Source: JAFDBW01 sp963723355 (GTDB lineage Bacteria > Desulfobacterota > Desulfuromonadia > Desulfuromonadales > BM103). Taken from it: a DNA stretch of 64,000 nucleotides. A program made the translations under genes and the position numbers. Location of the stretch: the NCBI GenBank assembly GCA_963723355.1, contig CAVRQQ010000022.1:62001-126000 (forward strand). Direction: 5' to 3'. Positions within the stretch are counted from its first letter, which is position 1; the number at the start of each line of letters is the position of its first letter. A model generated the notes under the pieces. That model saw only the letters and a program-made list of their open reading frames with translations, did no database searches and was not told where the DNA came from. Shown in pieces: positions 35,817-45,422 of this stretch.

Positions 35817-36806
35817 ATGCAGGTTATAAAAGATCTGAGTAAACTAGATAAGCCACCGGTTCGGACCGTCCTGACGATAGGCAACTTCGATGGCGTTCAC
35901 CTCGGGCACCGTGAGATTTTCCGGAGAGTCGTTGACAAGGCGCGCGAACTGGACGGGACGTCAGCCGTGGTAACCTTTGAACCGCACCCGCTGCGCTTCC
36001 TGGCCCCGGAAAAAGCACCATTGCGGCTGAATACTCCGGAAGAGAAGGTGCGCCTGCTCGGCGCATCGTGCATCGATATGCTCGTGGTGCTGAATTTCGA
36101 TCGCCAGCTGGCGGAGATGCCGGCCGAGGCTTTTGTCCGGGATATCCTGGTCGGCAAACTCGGTGTCAGTCACCTGATCGTCGGTTACGATTACGCATTC
36201 GGACGGGATCGCCAGGGCGATACGGCTTTCCTGGCCGGTCAGGCGAAGATCCACGGTTTTACCCTTGAAGTGCTCGAGCCGATTCGTGCCGAGCAACAGG
36301 CCCACAGTTCAACGATGATTCGAAATGCTCTTCGTGAAGGCCGGGTTGCAGAAGCGGTCAAGGTCCTCGGGCGCAATTTTACCCTCGACGGCGAGGTTGT
36401 GCATGGTGAGGGCAGGGGGCGCAAACTCGGTTTTCCAACCGCCAACCTGGAGACCGAAAAAGAGATTCTGCCGCGTGACGGCGTCTACGCGGTCAAGGTG
36501 AAGTGGCATGAAAAGTATTTTGATGCAGTCATCAACATTGGTCGCCGACCGACCTTTGACAACTGTCCGCCGACCCTTGAAATCCACCTGATCGATTTCG
36601 AAGGCGATCTTTATGGCGAACGCCTGCGGATCTATTTTGTTGATCGCCTGCGTGACGAACAACGCTTCCCCACGGTAGAAGCTCTGCAGTCTGCTGTGTT
36701 GAACGATATTGCCCTTGCCAGGGAGCTGCTCTCTGCGGCTCATGTGGTCGAGTATCGGGAATATCTTGATTGCGGTTACCCGGCTGATCAATGCGGAGAC
36801 AAATGA
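35817..36806 (+). CDS. ribF: Bifunctional riboflavin kinase/FAD synthetase
   Basis: A 329-residue enzyme making FMN and then FAD. The nucleotidyl-transferase part has TIGNFDGVHLGHREIFRRV, VTFEPHPLRFL and GYDYAFGRDRQGD with SSTMIRNALREG. The kinase part has GRGRKLGFPTANLE, GVYAVKV and NIGRRPTFD. The start at 35817 is chosen because upstream in-frame codons overlap rnr and are not conserved. Its stop lies one base before the aroE start, so the two are coupled. Confidence 0.94.
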   Translation: MQVIKDLSKLDKPPVRTVLTIGNFDGVHLGHREIFRRVVDKARELDGTSAVVTFEPHPLRFLAPEKAPLRLNTPEEKVRLLGASCIDMLVVLNFDRQLAEMPAEAFVRDILVGKLGVSHLIVGYDYAFGRDRQGDTAFLAGQAKIHGFTLEVLEPIRAEQQAHSSTMIRNALREGRVAEAVKVLGRNFTLDGEVVHGEGRGRKLGFPTANLETEKEILPRDGVYAVKVKWHEKYFDAVINIGRRPTFDNCPPTLEIHLIDFEGDLYGERLRIYFVDRLRDEQRFPTVEALQSAVLNDIALARELLSAAHVVEYREYLDCGYPADQCGDK

Positions 36807-36807
36807 C

Positions 36808-37650
36808 ATGCAATTGACAGGCAAGACTCTCGTGCTTGGCATCCTCGGCGACCCGATTCAACATTCGTTGTCGCCGAGAATGCAGAACGCAGCGATCCAG
36901 GCCGCTAATCTGGATGCTGTCTACGTGCCGTTTCGTGTCACCAGGGAACAGTTATGTGACGCAGTCCGCGGTATCCGCGCCATGGGGATTCGCGGAGTCA
37001 ATTTAACGATTCCACATAAGGAAGCCGCCTGCGACCTGGTCGACGAACTCGATGAGCATGCCCAACTGACCGGTGCGATCAATACCATCGTCAACAACAA
37101 CGGGCGGCTCAAAGGTTACAATACGGATGGCCAGGGCCTGCTGAAAGCACTTAAACAGGAGCTTGGCATTGAAGTCTCGGGTCGAAGGATCATGCTCCTG
37201 GGGGCCGGTGGCGCCTGCCGTGCCGCCCTGGTTGCACTCTGTCAGTCCGGTGCGGCCTGGATCGGCATTGCCAACCGGACCCGGGAACGTGCAGAAGCAT
37301 TAATCGACGAGCTTTCCGAACATTTTAAAGGCACGACTCTTGCTTCATTTTCTCTGTCGGCATCTTTGTCCGGTTGCTGTCCGGAGCCGGTTGACCTGCT
37401 GGTGAATACAACTGCCGTCGGTCTAAAGGGTGAGGCTTTTGATTTTCCGGCAACCGGGTGCGTCAGCCCCGGCGGGTCAGTCTATGATATGGTCTACGCT
37501 GCGGAACCGACGCCGCTGGTACGGGAAGCTCTTCAGGCTGGATTCGCCACTGCCGACGGCCTGGGCATGCTGGCCGGTCAGGGCGAGATTGCGTTTCAGC
37601 TCTGGTTCGACATGGCTCCGCAGACGCATATCATGCGCCGGTGCGCTTGA
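36808..37650 (+). CDS. aroE: Shikimate dehydrogenase (NADP+)
   Basis: A 280-residue enzyme of aromatic amino-acid synthesis. Substrate-binding motifs are GDPIQHSLSPRMQNAAI and NLTIPHKEAA (catalytic Lys), then NNGRLKGYNTDGQGLL. The Rossmann loop LLGAGGACRAAL and the NRT motif (ANRTRERAE) indicate NADP binding. The length is typical (about 275). The start at 36808 directly follows the ribF stop; earlier in-frame codons lie within ribF. It is the last housekeeping gene before the pilus block. Confidence 0.93.
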   Translation: MQLTGKTLVLGILGDPIQHSLSPRMQNAAIQAANLDAVYVPFRVTREQLCDAVRGIRAMGIRGVNLTIPHKEAACDLVDELDEHAQLTGAINTIVNNNGRLKGYNTDGQGLLKALKQELGIEVSGRRIMLLGAGGACRAALVALCQSGAAWIGIANRTRERAEALIDELSEHFKGTTLASFSLSASLSGCCPEPVDLLVNTTAVGLKGEAFDFPATGCVSPGGSVYDMVYAAEPTPLVREALQAGFATADGLGMLAGQGEIAFQLWFDMAPQTHIMRRCA

Positions 37651-37703
37651 CCTGAAAAGCTAAAATTTAAACTTTGATTACAAATGGTTACATGGCATCT
37701 CGC

Positions 37704-37733
37704 TTGACAGTCCTCTTGCGCATTGGCTAGAAT
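37704..37733 (+). promoter_or_regulatory. Sigma-70 promoter of pilB
   Basis: A perfect TTGACA (37704-37709) and TAGAAT (37728-37733) with an 18-base spacer, 41 bases before the pilB start. A GGGGGAG ribosome site follows near 37753. Confidence 0.7.
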
Positions 37734-37773
37734 GCGAAAATTGTATTTATCTTGGGGGAGATGATAATTTTTT

Positions 37774-39474
37774 ATGGCAGTCAACCGGCTCGGCGAACTA
37801 CTGGTTCGAAATAAATTAATTGACGAGAAACAACTGGCCAAGGCTCTCGAAGAACAGAAAGCCTCCGGTGGTCGTCTGGGCGCCAGCCTGACGAAGCTGG
37901 GCTTCCTGAAAGAAGAGGACCTTGCCGCCTTCCTGTCGCGCCAGTATGGCGTGCCCTCGATCAATCTCAACGAATTTGAAATTGATGAAAATGTCATCAA
38001 GCTGATCCCTGCCGAAGTCGTGCAGAAATACCAACTGATTCCGGTCAATCGTGCGGGCTCCACCTTGATCGTCGCCATGGCGGATCCGTCCAATATTTTC
38101 GCCATTGACGATATCAAGTTCATGACTGGCTACAATGTCGAAGTCGTCGTCACTTCGGAAGGCAGCATCAGGACGGCGATCGACAAGTATTACGATCAAA
38201 GTGCATCTTTCGACGATGTCATGGGTGACCTCGATGATATTGACCTCGAGGTGATTGACGAAGACGACGAAATTGATTCCGGTGAACTGGCGAAAGCCAG
38301 TGAAGACGCACCGGTTGTCAAACTGGTCAACCTGATTCTGACGGACGCCATCAAGAAGAAGGCCTCCGATATACACATCGAACCCTACGAAAAATCTTTC
38401 CGGGTCCGATATCGCATTGACGGTGTGCTCCACGAGGTGATGAAGCCGCCGATGAAGCTGAAGAACGCCCTGACGTCACGTGTCAAGATTATGTCGGAGA
38501 TGGACATTTCCGAACGGCGCCTGCCCCAGGACGGTCGTATCAAGATCAAGCTGCCCGGCGGCAAGGACATGGACTACCGCGTCAATTGCCTGCCGACCCT
38601 GTTCGGTGAGAAGATCTGCCTGCGGCTGCTTGACAAATCCAACCTTCAACTTGATATGACCAAGCTCGGCTACGAGGAGCAGTCTCTGAAATGGTTCAAG
38701 GAGCAGATCCACAAGCCCTTCGGCATGGTCCTGGTCACCGGGCCGACCGGTTCCGGCAAGACGGTTTCCCTCTACTCTGCATTGGGCGAGCTGAATACGC
38801 CGACAGAAAACATTTCGACTGCCGAAGACCCGGTGGAATTCAACTTCGCCGGGATCAACCAGGTGCAGATGCACGAGGAAATCGGTCTCAACTTTGCCTC
38901 GGCGCTGCGCGCTTTCCTGCGGCAGGACCCGGATATCATCATGATCGGTGAGATCCGTGATTTCGAAACGGCCGAGATAGGAGTCAAAGCGGCCCTGACC
39001 GGCCACCTGGTCCTCTCGACCCTGCATACCAATGATGCTCCGAGTACCATCAACCGCCTGCTGAACATGGGGATTGAGCCGTTCCTGGTTGCCTCGGCGG
39101 TCAACCTGATTACCGGCCAGCGTCTTGGTCGTCGTATCTGCCAGGAGTGCATGGTGCCGGAAGATATCCCCAAAGAGACACTCATCCAGGCCGGAATCCC
39201 TGAAGACCAGGCCGATGAGACGGTCTGTTACAAAGGTGAAGGGTGCTCGAACTGCAACGACACCGGTTACAAGGGTCGCGTCGGCTACTACCAGGTCATG
39301 CCGATGTTCGAGGAAATCCGCGAACTGATCCTGGCCGGTGCCAACACGGCTGAATTGAAGCGTGAATCGATGCGTCTCGGGGTCAAAACAATGCGCCAGT
39401 CTGCACTGACCAAAATGGTTGAAAAAGTCACCTCATTCGAAGAGGTGTTGCGCTGTACCATCGCCGACGACTAA
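37774..39474 (+). CDS. pilB: Type IV pilus extension ATPase PilB
   Basis: A 566-residue GspE/PilB-family ATPase that drives pilin polymerisation at the inner-membrane platform. The N-terminal domain (NRLGELLVRNKLIDEKQL) is the MshEN/GspE_N type. Next come DIHIEPYEKSFRVRYRIDG, Walker A GPTGSGKTVSLYSAL, the Asp box (STAEDPVEF), Walker B IIMIGEIRD and the His box. The zinc-binding tetracysteine is CQEC followed by CYKGEGCSNC. First gene of pilBTCSRA with its own promoter. Confidence 0.95.
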   Translation: MAVNRLGELLVRNKLIDEKQLAKALEEQKASGGRLGASLTKLGFLKEEDLAAFLSRQYGVPSINLNEFEIDENVIKLIPAEVVQKYQLIPVNRAGSTLIVAMADPSNIFAIDDIKFMTGYNVEVVVTSEGSIRTAIDKYYDQSASFDDVMGDLDDIDLEVIDEDDEIDSGELAKASEDAPVVKLVNLILTDAIKKKASDIHIEPYEKSFRVRYRIDGVLHEVMKPPMKLKNALTSRVKIMSEMDISERRLPQDGRIKIKLPGGKDMDYRVNCLPTLFGEKICLRLLDKSNLQLDMTKLGYEEQSLKWFKEQIHKPFGMVLVTGPTGSGKTVSLYSALGELNTPTENISTAEDPVEFNFAGINQVQMHEEIGLNFASALRAFLRQDPDIIMIGEIRDFETAEIGVKAALTGHLVLSTLHTNDAPSTINRLLNMGIEPFLVASAVNLITGQRLGRRICQECMVPEDIPKETLIQAGIPEDQADETVCYKGEGCSNCNDTGYKGRVGYYQVMPMFEEIRELILAGANTAELKRESMRLGVKTMRQSALTKMVEKVTSFEEVLRCTIADD

Positions 39475-39485
39475 AAGCGGTGAAT

Positions 39486-39550
39486 GGAGGCTTGGGGCTA
39501 GGGGTTGGCAAAAACTTTTCCGCCTTCCAGCCCCCAATCCCATAGCTTCC
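39486..39550. repeat. Inverted G-rich heptamer repeat between pilB and pilT
   Basis: The left arm reads in seven-base units CTTGGGG-CTAGGGG-TTGGCAA; the complement of the right arm reads CTATGGG-ATTGGGG-GCTGGAA. The arms (39486-39509 and 39525-39550) are imperfectly complementary and would form a long hairpin in the pilB-pilT transcript. Confidence 0.5.
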
Positions 39551-39574
39551 AGACCCAGAAGTTAAAGAGGACAT

Positions 39575-40702
39575 ATGTCAGAATTTTCGATCCAGCAAAT
39601 GCTCAAGACGATGGTAGATAACGGTGCATCCGACCTCCACATCACCACCGGTACGCCACCGCAGATCCGCGTCAATGGCAAGATGACGCCGATGAAGACG
39701 CGCTCTCTGCTGCCGGCCGACACCAAGCATATCTGTTACAGCATCCTGACCGAACAGCAGAAACGTAAATTCGAGGAAATCAACGAGCTCGACTTCTCTT
39801 TCGGGGTCAAGGGCCTGGCACGTTTCCGGGGTAATGTTTTCATGCAGCGCGGTGCGCTTGCCGGAGTTTTCCGACTGATCCCCTACCAGTTCCTTTCCTA
39901 CGAGGAGCTGGGTCTGCCGCCGGTCATCAGGTCGATTGCCAGCAAATCCAATGGCCTGGTGCTTGTTACAGGGCCAACGGGATCGGGAAAATCAACCACT
40001 CTTGCATCAATCATTGATTCGATCAATGCCGAGCGCCACGATCACATTATCACCATCGAGGATCCGATAGAATACCTGCATCCGCATAAACAATGCGTGG
40101 TGAACCAGCGTGAAGTGGGTTCCGATACCCACTCATTCAAGAATGCCCTGAAATACATCCTGCGCCAGGATCCGGACATCGTCCTGCTCGGCGAATTGCG
40201 TGACCTGGAGACGATCGAGGCGGCCCTGACGATCGCAGAAACCGGTCACCTCTGTTTTGCCACGCTGCATACCAATGGTGCGGTGCAGACGGTCAACCGT
40301 ATCGTCGACGTCTTTCCGACTCATCAGCAGCAGCAGGTCCGAACCCAGCTGTCGTTCGTCCTCGAGGGCGTCCTGTCGCAGACGCTCATGCCGCGCCTCG
40401 ATGGCAAGGGCCGGGTTCTTGCCCTTGAGGTCATGGTGCCAAACACGGCTATTCGTGCACTGATCCGCGACGACAAGATTCACCAACTCTATTCGCAGAT
40501 GCAGATGGGCCAGGAAAAGTACGGCATGCAGACGATGAACCAGTGCCTCTTCTCCCTCTACCATGCGAAGAAGATTTCGATGGACGATGCGATGTCCCGT
40601 TCCCCGGATATTGATGAGTTGAAGGAAATGATTGCCAATCCGAATGCCGTTCTCAAAAGGGGCGTTGCCACTGGCGGTGGTGGAGCAAGGAGGCCCTCGT
40701 AG
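39575..40702 (+). CDS. pilT: Type IV pilus retraction ATPase PilT
   Basis: A 375-residue ATPase that depolymerises the pilus. Typical PilT blocks are MVDNGASDLHITTGTPPQIR, Walker A GPTGSGKSTTLASIID, the Asp box (ITIEDPIEYLH), Walker B DIVLLGELRDLETIEAALT, the His box TGHLCFATLHTNGA, and the C-terminal AIRALIRDDK. The usual AIRNLIRE motif is seen as AIRALIRDD. It follows pilB after a heptamer-repeat hairpin. Geobacter genomes carry several pilT copies; the one in the pilBTC operon is the pilT-4 position. Confidence 0.94.
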   Translation: MSEFSIQQMLKTMVDNGASDLHITTGTPPQIRVNGKMTPMKTRSLLPADTKHICYSILTEQQKRKFEEINELDFSFGVKGLARFRGNVFMQRGALAGVFRLIPYQFLSYEELGLPPVIRSIASKSNGLVLVTGPTGSGKSTTLASIIDSINAERHDHIITIEDPIEYLHPHKQCVVNQREVGSDTHSFKNALKYILRQDPDIVLLGELRDLETIEAALTIAETGHLCFATLHTNGAVQTVNRIVDVFPTHQQQQVRTQLSFVLEGVLSQTLMPRLDGKGRVLALEVMVPNTAIRALIRDDKIHQLYSQMQMGQEKYGMQTMNQCLFSLYHAKKISMDDAMSRSPDIDELKEMIANPNAVLKRGVATGGGGARRPS

Positions 40703-40754
40703 GCTTTGGGGGCTGGAACTGGAGATCGCGGAATAGTCCGTTCCGGGTAAAATA

Positions 40755-40782
40755 TCGCGCCGCGCGCCACGCGTCACGCGCC
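40755..40782 (-). repeat. Tandem heptamer GGCGCGT-type, four units
   Basis: On the minus strand the units are GGCGCGT, GACGCGT, GGCGCGC and GGCGCGA. They have the same length, number and final unit as the tetrad at 25708-25735, but inverted. It lies between pilT and pilC, next to a G-rich stretch (40709-40720) resembling the other heptamer elements. Confidence 0.75.
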
Positions 40783-40804
40783 ACGTTGTTATATGAGGGT
40801 GATC

Positions 40805-42022
40805 ATGGCTCAATTTAATTGGCAAGGCACAACAAAATCCGGACAGGTTATGAAGGGGGTGATGGAAGCCCCCGGCGAAGATGCCGTCAAGGCGCAGCTT
40901 CGCAGTCAGGGGATTGTCCCCGGCAAGATCAAGGAAGCTGGTAAAGGCCTTGATATGGAGCTCAAAATCCCCGGTTTTGAGCCGAAAGTCACCACCAAGG
41001 ACCTGGTTGTTTTTACCCGTCAGTTTGCAACCATGATCGATGCCGGTCTGCCGCTGGTGCAATGTCTCGACATCCTGAGTAAGCAGCAGGACAACAAGAC
41101 CTTCAAGAAAAACCTGACCCAGGTCAAGGAGGATGTCGAGTCCGGTTCGACCTTTGCCGACGCCTTGAAAAAACATCCCAAGGCCTTCGATGAGCTCTAT
41201 GTCAACCTGGTCGCCGCCGGTGAAATTGGTGGTATCCTCGACACGATCCTGAACCGTTTGGCGGCCTACATCGAAAAAGCGATGAAGCTCAAAAAGAAGG
41301 TCAAGAGCGCCATGACCTATCCGGCAACGATCGTCGGTATCGCTGTTTTGGTTATCGCCGTTATCCTGGTTTTTGTTATCCCCCAGTTCCAGTCGATGTT
41401 TGCAGATTTTGGTCAAACCCTGCCGCTGCCAACCCTGGTGGTGATTGCCCTCAGTGAATTCATCCAGAGCTATATCCTGGTTATCATCGCCGGGTGTTTC
41501 GCCACGGTATGGATTCTCAAGCGCATATACAGGACCCCTAAAGGGCGTCTTTACATGGATACGATGTTTCTTAGACTGCCGGTCATGGGAGTCCTGATTC
41601 GCAAGGTCGCCGTTGCCAAGTTCACGCGAACTCTTGGGACCATGGTCTCCAGTGGTGTGCCCATCCTGGACGGTCTGGACATTGTTGCCAAAACCGCGGG
41701 CAACAAGGTCGTCGAAAATGCTATCTACAAAGTCGCTCAGAGCATCAGTGAAGGTAAGACTATCGCTGAGCCTCTCGAGAAATCAGGGGTCTTCCCGCCG
41801 ATGGTCTGCCAGATGATTGCCGTTGGTGAGCAGTCCGGTTCAATCGACACCATGCTTAACAAGATCGCCGATTTTTATGATGATGAAGTTGATGATGCGG
41901 TCGGCAACCTGACGGCCATGATGGAACCGTTGCTGATGCTTTTCCTTGGGACCACGGTCGGTGGTCTGGTCATTGCGATGTACCTGCCGATTTTCCAGCT
42001 GGCCGGTGCCGTTGGCGGATAG
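40805..42022 (+). CDS. pilC: Type IV pilus inner-membrane platform protein PilC
   Basis: A 405-residue GspF/PilC-family polytopic protein. It has two homologous T2SSF domains (VVFTRQFATMIDAGLPLVQC and FTRTLGTMVSSGVPILDGLD) and membrane helices (YPATIVGIAVLVIAVILVFV; C-terminal LLMLFLGTTVGGLVIAMYLP). It couples PilB/PilT to the growing fibre. The ATG at 40805 (MAQFNWQGTTKSGQ) is preferred over 40793 because it matches the family start. Confidence 0.94.
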   Translation: MAQFNWQGTTKSGQVMKGVMEAPGEDAVKAQLRSQGIVPGKIKEAGKGLDMELKIPGFEPKVTTKDLVVFTRQFATMIDAGLPLVQCLDILSKQQDNKTFKKNLTQVKEDVESGSTFADALKKHPKAFDELYVNLVAAGEIGGILDTILNRLAAYIEKAMKLKKKVKSAMTYPATIVGIAVLVIAVILVFVIPQFQSMFADFGQTLPLPTLVVIALSEFIQSYILVIIAGCFATVWILKRIYRTPKGRLYMDTMFLRLPVMGVLIRKVAVAKFTRTLGTMVSSGVPILDGLDIVAKTAGNKVVENAIYKVAQSISEGKTIAEPLEKSGVFPPMVCQMIAVGEQSGSIDTMLNKIADFYDDEVDDAVGNLTAMMEPLLMLFLGTTVGGLVIAMYLPIFQLAGAVGG

Positions 42023-42163
42023 TAGAACTTCGCGATATCAGAGCGGTACGCTTGCTCACGCGCGGTTCATATCCTCCTCATTTACGTCTCCGGGGATCGA
42101 GGCGTCTGTCGTTTCGTTGAACTTGGATTTTCCCACTGACAGCATTCCCTTCAGGGTTAATTC

Positions 42164-43813
42164 ATGGGCCTAAGCCCTGAAAAAAATATCTCCCACTCGA
42201 ATCCCAGGACCTTGTTGTCCTGGTATCTGGTGATTCGCCTGGTCGTTGTCTGCCTGTTTCTAGGCGGTACTATAGTTTATCACCTTCAACAGCAAGAGTG
42301 GGCGAGTTCGCCTATTGCCTGGTATTTAGGGTGCCTGACCCTGATAACCATCCTGCAATCCTCTGTTTCCCTCTATCTTCTGCCCAGACTGAAACGATAT
42401 CGCCATTTCATTAATGCGCAGCTCTGCTGGGACCTGCTTTTTATCATCCTGGTCATTTACATGACCGGCGGGGTCGTCAGCCTCTACTCATTTTTCTTTA
42501 TCCTGATCATCATTGCGTCCAGTGTCTTTTTCCCCCGGCCACAAGTCCTGATCGTTGCGTCTGCATCTTCAATCCTTTACGGCAGTCTCCTTGATCTGCA
42601 GTACTACGGCTACTTGCCCGAGTTCAGGGGGCAGCCGCTACCGGTCAGTCTGAATCACTACGATGTGTTCTATGCAGTATTCCTGCATGTCGGGGCGTTT
42701 TTTCTCACCGCACTGTTAAGCGGGGCACTGGCGGAGCGCTTAAAGAAAAGCGAAGAAGCACGGGCCAGGCGTGAGATCGATTACGGCGAACTGGAACGCC
42801 TCAACCAGGCGATTCTGAGCAACATCAATAGCGGCCTGATGGTTGTCAATACCTCTGGACGCATCCGTTCGTTCAATAACGCGGCCAGCAAGATCACCGG
42901 CTACCGGCTACAGGAGGTTTATAACCGTCCACTCGAAGCGATTTTCCCCGAGTTCGACGGGGTCGATCCGAAATCCCTCGACGGTGTTAACCGGGGTGAG
43001 ATGTTTTATCGCAAGAGCGAAACCGAAGCCCTCACGCTCGGGTATTCGGCCACTCGGGTGGTGGATCGACATAGTGAGAGCCTCGGCCTGCTGATCGCTT
43101 TCCAGGACCTGACAGGCATCAAAACGCTCGAAGATCAGTTGAAGCGTGCAGACCGCCTGGCGGCAGTCGGGCGCCTGGCCTCAGGCCTCGCTCACGAGAT
43201 CCGCAACCCCCTGGCGTCAATCAGCGGTTCGGTGCAACTGCTGCTGGAAGATGAGAAGGTGCGCGATGAGGACCGTCACCTGATGGAGATTGTCATCAAG
43301 GAGGCTGACCGATTGAGCGCCCTGCTAAGTGATTTTCTGAATTTTGCCCGTCCCGCGCCTTTGCAGTTGGAATCTGTCGACTTGGCGGCACTGCTTGACG
43401 AGCTGGTCGCCCTCTTGAGCGCCAGTGGGCAGTTTAACGATGTGACGGTCGAAAAAGCCTATCGCGGTCCGGCCCGGATGCAGGTGGATCCGCAGAAAAT
43501 GTATCAGGTCCTGTGGAATCTGCTGATTAATGCTGGCGAGGCTGTTCAGCCATCAGGCAGAATCAGGGTTGAGATCGTTGAGGAGAAAAGTGAAATAATT
43601 ATCGAAGACAGTGGCCCCGGAATTGCCGAAGAAGACCGGGACAAGCTGTTTGAGCCTTTCTTCACGACCAAGGGAAAGGGCACCGGTCTCGGTTTGGCCA
43701 ATGTCTACGCAAATATTGAGGCCCACGGCGGGCAGATTTTTGTTGAGCCGGGAAATCTCGGTGGAGCCCGCTTTACGATCTGCCTGAGTAGCGCCCGATC
43801 AAGTGGAACGTGA
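42164..43813 (+). CDS. pilS: Sensor histidine kinase PilS
   Basis: A 549-residue kinase: about six N-terminal transmembrane helices in the first 190 residues (VIRLVVVCLFLGGTIVYHL, FFFILIIIASSVFFP), a coiled linker, a PAS domain (residues about 215-320, ILSNINSGLMVVNTSGRI), HisKA with LASGLAHEIRNPLASISGS, and ATPase boxes NLLINAGEAV, EDSGPGI and GTGLGLANVYA. PilS senses pilin in the membrane in Pseudomonas and phosphorylates PilR, encoded next. Position between pilC and pilR is that of Geobacter. Confidence 0.93.
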   Translation: MGLSPEKNISHSNPRTLLSWYLVIRLVVVCLFLGGTIVYHLQQQEWASSPIAWYLGCLTLITILQSSVSLYLLPRLKRYRHFINAQLCWDLLFIILVIYMTGGVVSLYSFFFILIIIASSVFFPRPQVLIVASASSILYGSLLDLQYYGYLPEFRGQPLPVSLNHYDVFYAVFLHVGAFFLTALLSGALAERLKKSEEARARREIDYGELERLNQAILSNINSGLMVVNTSGRIRSFNNAASKITGYRLQEVYNRPLEAIFPEFDGVDPKSLDGVNRGEMFYRKSETEALTLGYSATRVVDRHSESLGLLIAFQDLTGIKTLEDQLKRADRLAAVGRLASGLAHEIRNPLASISGSVQLLLEDEKVRDEDRHLMEIVIKEADRLSALLSDFLNFARPAPLQLESVDLAALLDELVALLSASGQFNDVTVEKAYRGPARMQVDPQKMYQVLWNLLINAGEAVQPSGRIRVEIVEEKSEIIIEDSGPGIAEEDRDKLFEPFFTTKGKGTGLGLANVYANIEAHGGQIFVEPGNLGGARFTICLSSARSSGT

Positions 43814-43942
43814 TGCGGTGGCCCTAAAGCGTGAAAAAGTAACGGAACTATATAAGACCTATGGCAGAGTTCTGTTAAATGTTGTACTGACTTCTGTTAA
43901 AGTGATGACCAAGTCCAAAATATCCAAGGAGCTTGTCCTGTA

Positions 43943-45337
43943 ATGAACGATGAAGCAAACAAATACCGGGTCCTGATCGTCGATGACGAAGAGAGCATGC
44001 GTGACTTCCTGAGCATTATGCTGCACCGGGAGGGCTACCAGGTTGATACGGCGGTTGACGGGGCTCAGGCGGTTGTGCATCTGCGAGACCATAATTATGA
44101 CCTGGTCATTTCGGATATCAAGATGCCGCGCATGACCGGTCTGGAGCTGCTGACCCACATCAAGGACCGCACACCGGAAACCGTGGTGTTGATGGTGACC
44201 GCCTTCTCCTCGACCGATGAAGCCGTCGAGGCAATGAAGCAGGGCGCTTACGATTATATAACCAAGCCGTTCAAGAACGAAGAGATCAGGCTGATCGTCA
44301 AAAATGCCCTGGAGAGACGCGACCTCCGCAGGGAGAACCTGGCCCTCAAGGAAGCTCTGGGACAGCGTTTTTCCTTCGATGGCCTGATCGGCAAGTCGAA
44401 GGTGATGCAGGACGTTTTCAGCATGATCCGCAAGGTCGCGTCCAGTCCGGTCAAGATCCTGGTCACGGGAGAGTCGGGCACCGGTAAAGAGCTGGTTGCC
44501 CGGGCCATCCACTATAACAGCGACCGGCGCGACGGGCCATTCGTGCCGATCAACTGCGGCGCGATTCCGGAGAACCTTCTCGAGAGCGAACTGTTCGGCC
44601 ACGAGAAGGGCTCTTTTACCGGGGCGATCAGGCAGAAGCCGGGCCTGTTTGAAACCGCCGCGGGCGGGACCATCTTCCTCGACGAGATCGGCGAGCTGCC
44701 GGCCATGATGCAGGTCAAGCTGTTGCGCGTGCTGCAGGAGAACGAATTCCGCAGGGTCGGCGGCACCAAGGACATCAAGACCGATGTGCGGGTTCTGGCC
44801 GCGACCAACCGGCATCTCGAAGAAGCCGTCGCTGCCGGGAGCTTCCGTGAAGATCTCTATTACCGGTTCAACGTAATCCGGATTGACCTGCCGCCGCTGC
44901 GACAGCGCCGGGAAGACATCCCGGTCATGGTGGATTTCTTCTGGGAACGGTTTACCGGGCAGAAAGGGGTCAAGGTCGCCGAGGATGCCATGCGGCGCCT
45001 GATCGACTACAGTTGGCCCGGCAATGTACGCGAACTGGAAAATGTTATTGAAAGAGCCACAGTACTGGGGCATGACAACGAGATCACCCTCGACTGTCTG
45101 CCGCCGAACCTGGTGACGGGTATGTCCGGTTCGGTGACGCCCCTGACCGACATCCCCGAATCGGGGATGGACCTGGATGCCTACCTTGGCGAGATAGAGA
45201 AGGAGATCCTGATCAAGGCGCTGGTCAGGACCGATGGCGTGCGCAAGAGCGCTGCGGGCCTGCTGGGGATCACCTTCCGCTCGATCCGCTATCGTCTCGC
45301 CAAGTACGACCTGGGCGATGACGACGCAGAAGAGTGA
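43943..45337 (+). CDS. pilR: NtrC-family response regulator PilR
   Basis: A 464-residue sigma-54 activator: receiver domain with VLIVDDEESMRDFLSIML, phospho-Asp in ISDIKMPRMTG, and KPFKNEE; AAA+ domain with GESGTGKELVARAIH, GSFTGA (the usual GAFTGA sigma-54 loop with Ser for Ala), and GTIFLDEIGELP; C-terminal Fis-type helix-turn-helix (RKSAAGLLGITFRSIRYRL). It is expected to turn on pilA, whose sigma-54 promoter lies 130 bases downstream. A terminator separates the two. Confidence 0.94.
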   Translation: MNDEANKYRVLIVDDEESMRDFLSIMLHREGYQVDTAVDGAQAVVHLRDHNYDLVISDIKMPRMTGLELLTHIKDRTPETVVLMVTAFSSTDEAVEAMKQGAYDYITKPFKNEEIRLIVKNALERRDLRRENLALKEALGQRFSFDGLIGKSKVMQDVFSMIRKVASSPVKILVTGESGTGKELVARAIHYNSDRRDGPFVPINCGAIPENLLESELFGHEKGSFTGAIRQKPGLFETAAGGTIFLDEIGELPAMMQVKLLRVLQENEFRRVGGTKDIKTDVRVLAATNRHLEEAVAAGSFREDLYYRFNVIRIDLPPLRQRREDIPVMVDFFWERFTGQKGVKVAEDAMRRLIDYSWPGNVRELENVIERATVLGHDNEITLDCLPPNLVTGMSGSVTPLTDIPESGMDLDAYLGEIEKEILIKALVRTDGVRKSAAGLLGITFRSIRYRLAKYDLGDDDAEE

Positions 45338-45353
45338 CATCCTCTGACCAATT

Positions 45354-45372
45354 TTGTCACCCGGATTGTCAC
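45354..45372 (+). promoter_or_regulatory. Candidate PilR enhancer sites upstream of pilA
   Basis: TTGTCAC occurs twice, at 45354-45360 and 45366-45372, exactly 12 bases apart, and CTGTC follows at 45376-45380. Known PilR targets in Pseudomonas contain (C/G)TGTC cores. The distance of about 100 bases from the sigma-54 promoter is normal for NtrC-type enhancers. The terminator between site and promoter would not hinder looping. Confidence 0.45.
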
Positions 45373-45422
45373 ACTCTGTCTTTATCGTGATGTTACAAGA
45401 TGTCGCTTTAATGGTGAAAAGC

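Noticed and set aside
37692..37707. Sigma-54-like TGGCAT-N5-TTGA before pilB
   Set aside because: The -12 element lacks the essential GC (TTGA instead of TTGC), and a very good sigma-70 promoter overlaps it.
40133..41416. Open leftward frame of 427 codons opposite pilT and pilC
   Set aside because: Spans two conserved genes in antisense; low-complexity leftovers only.
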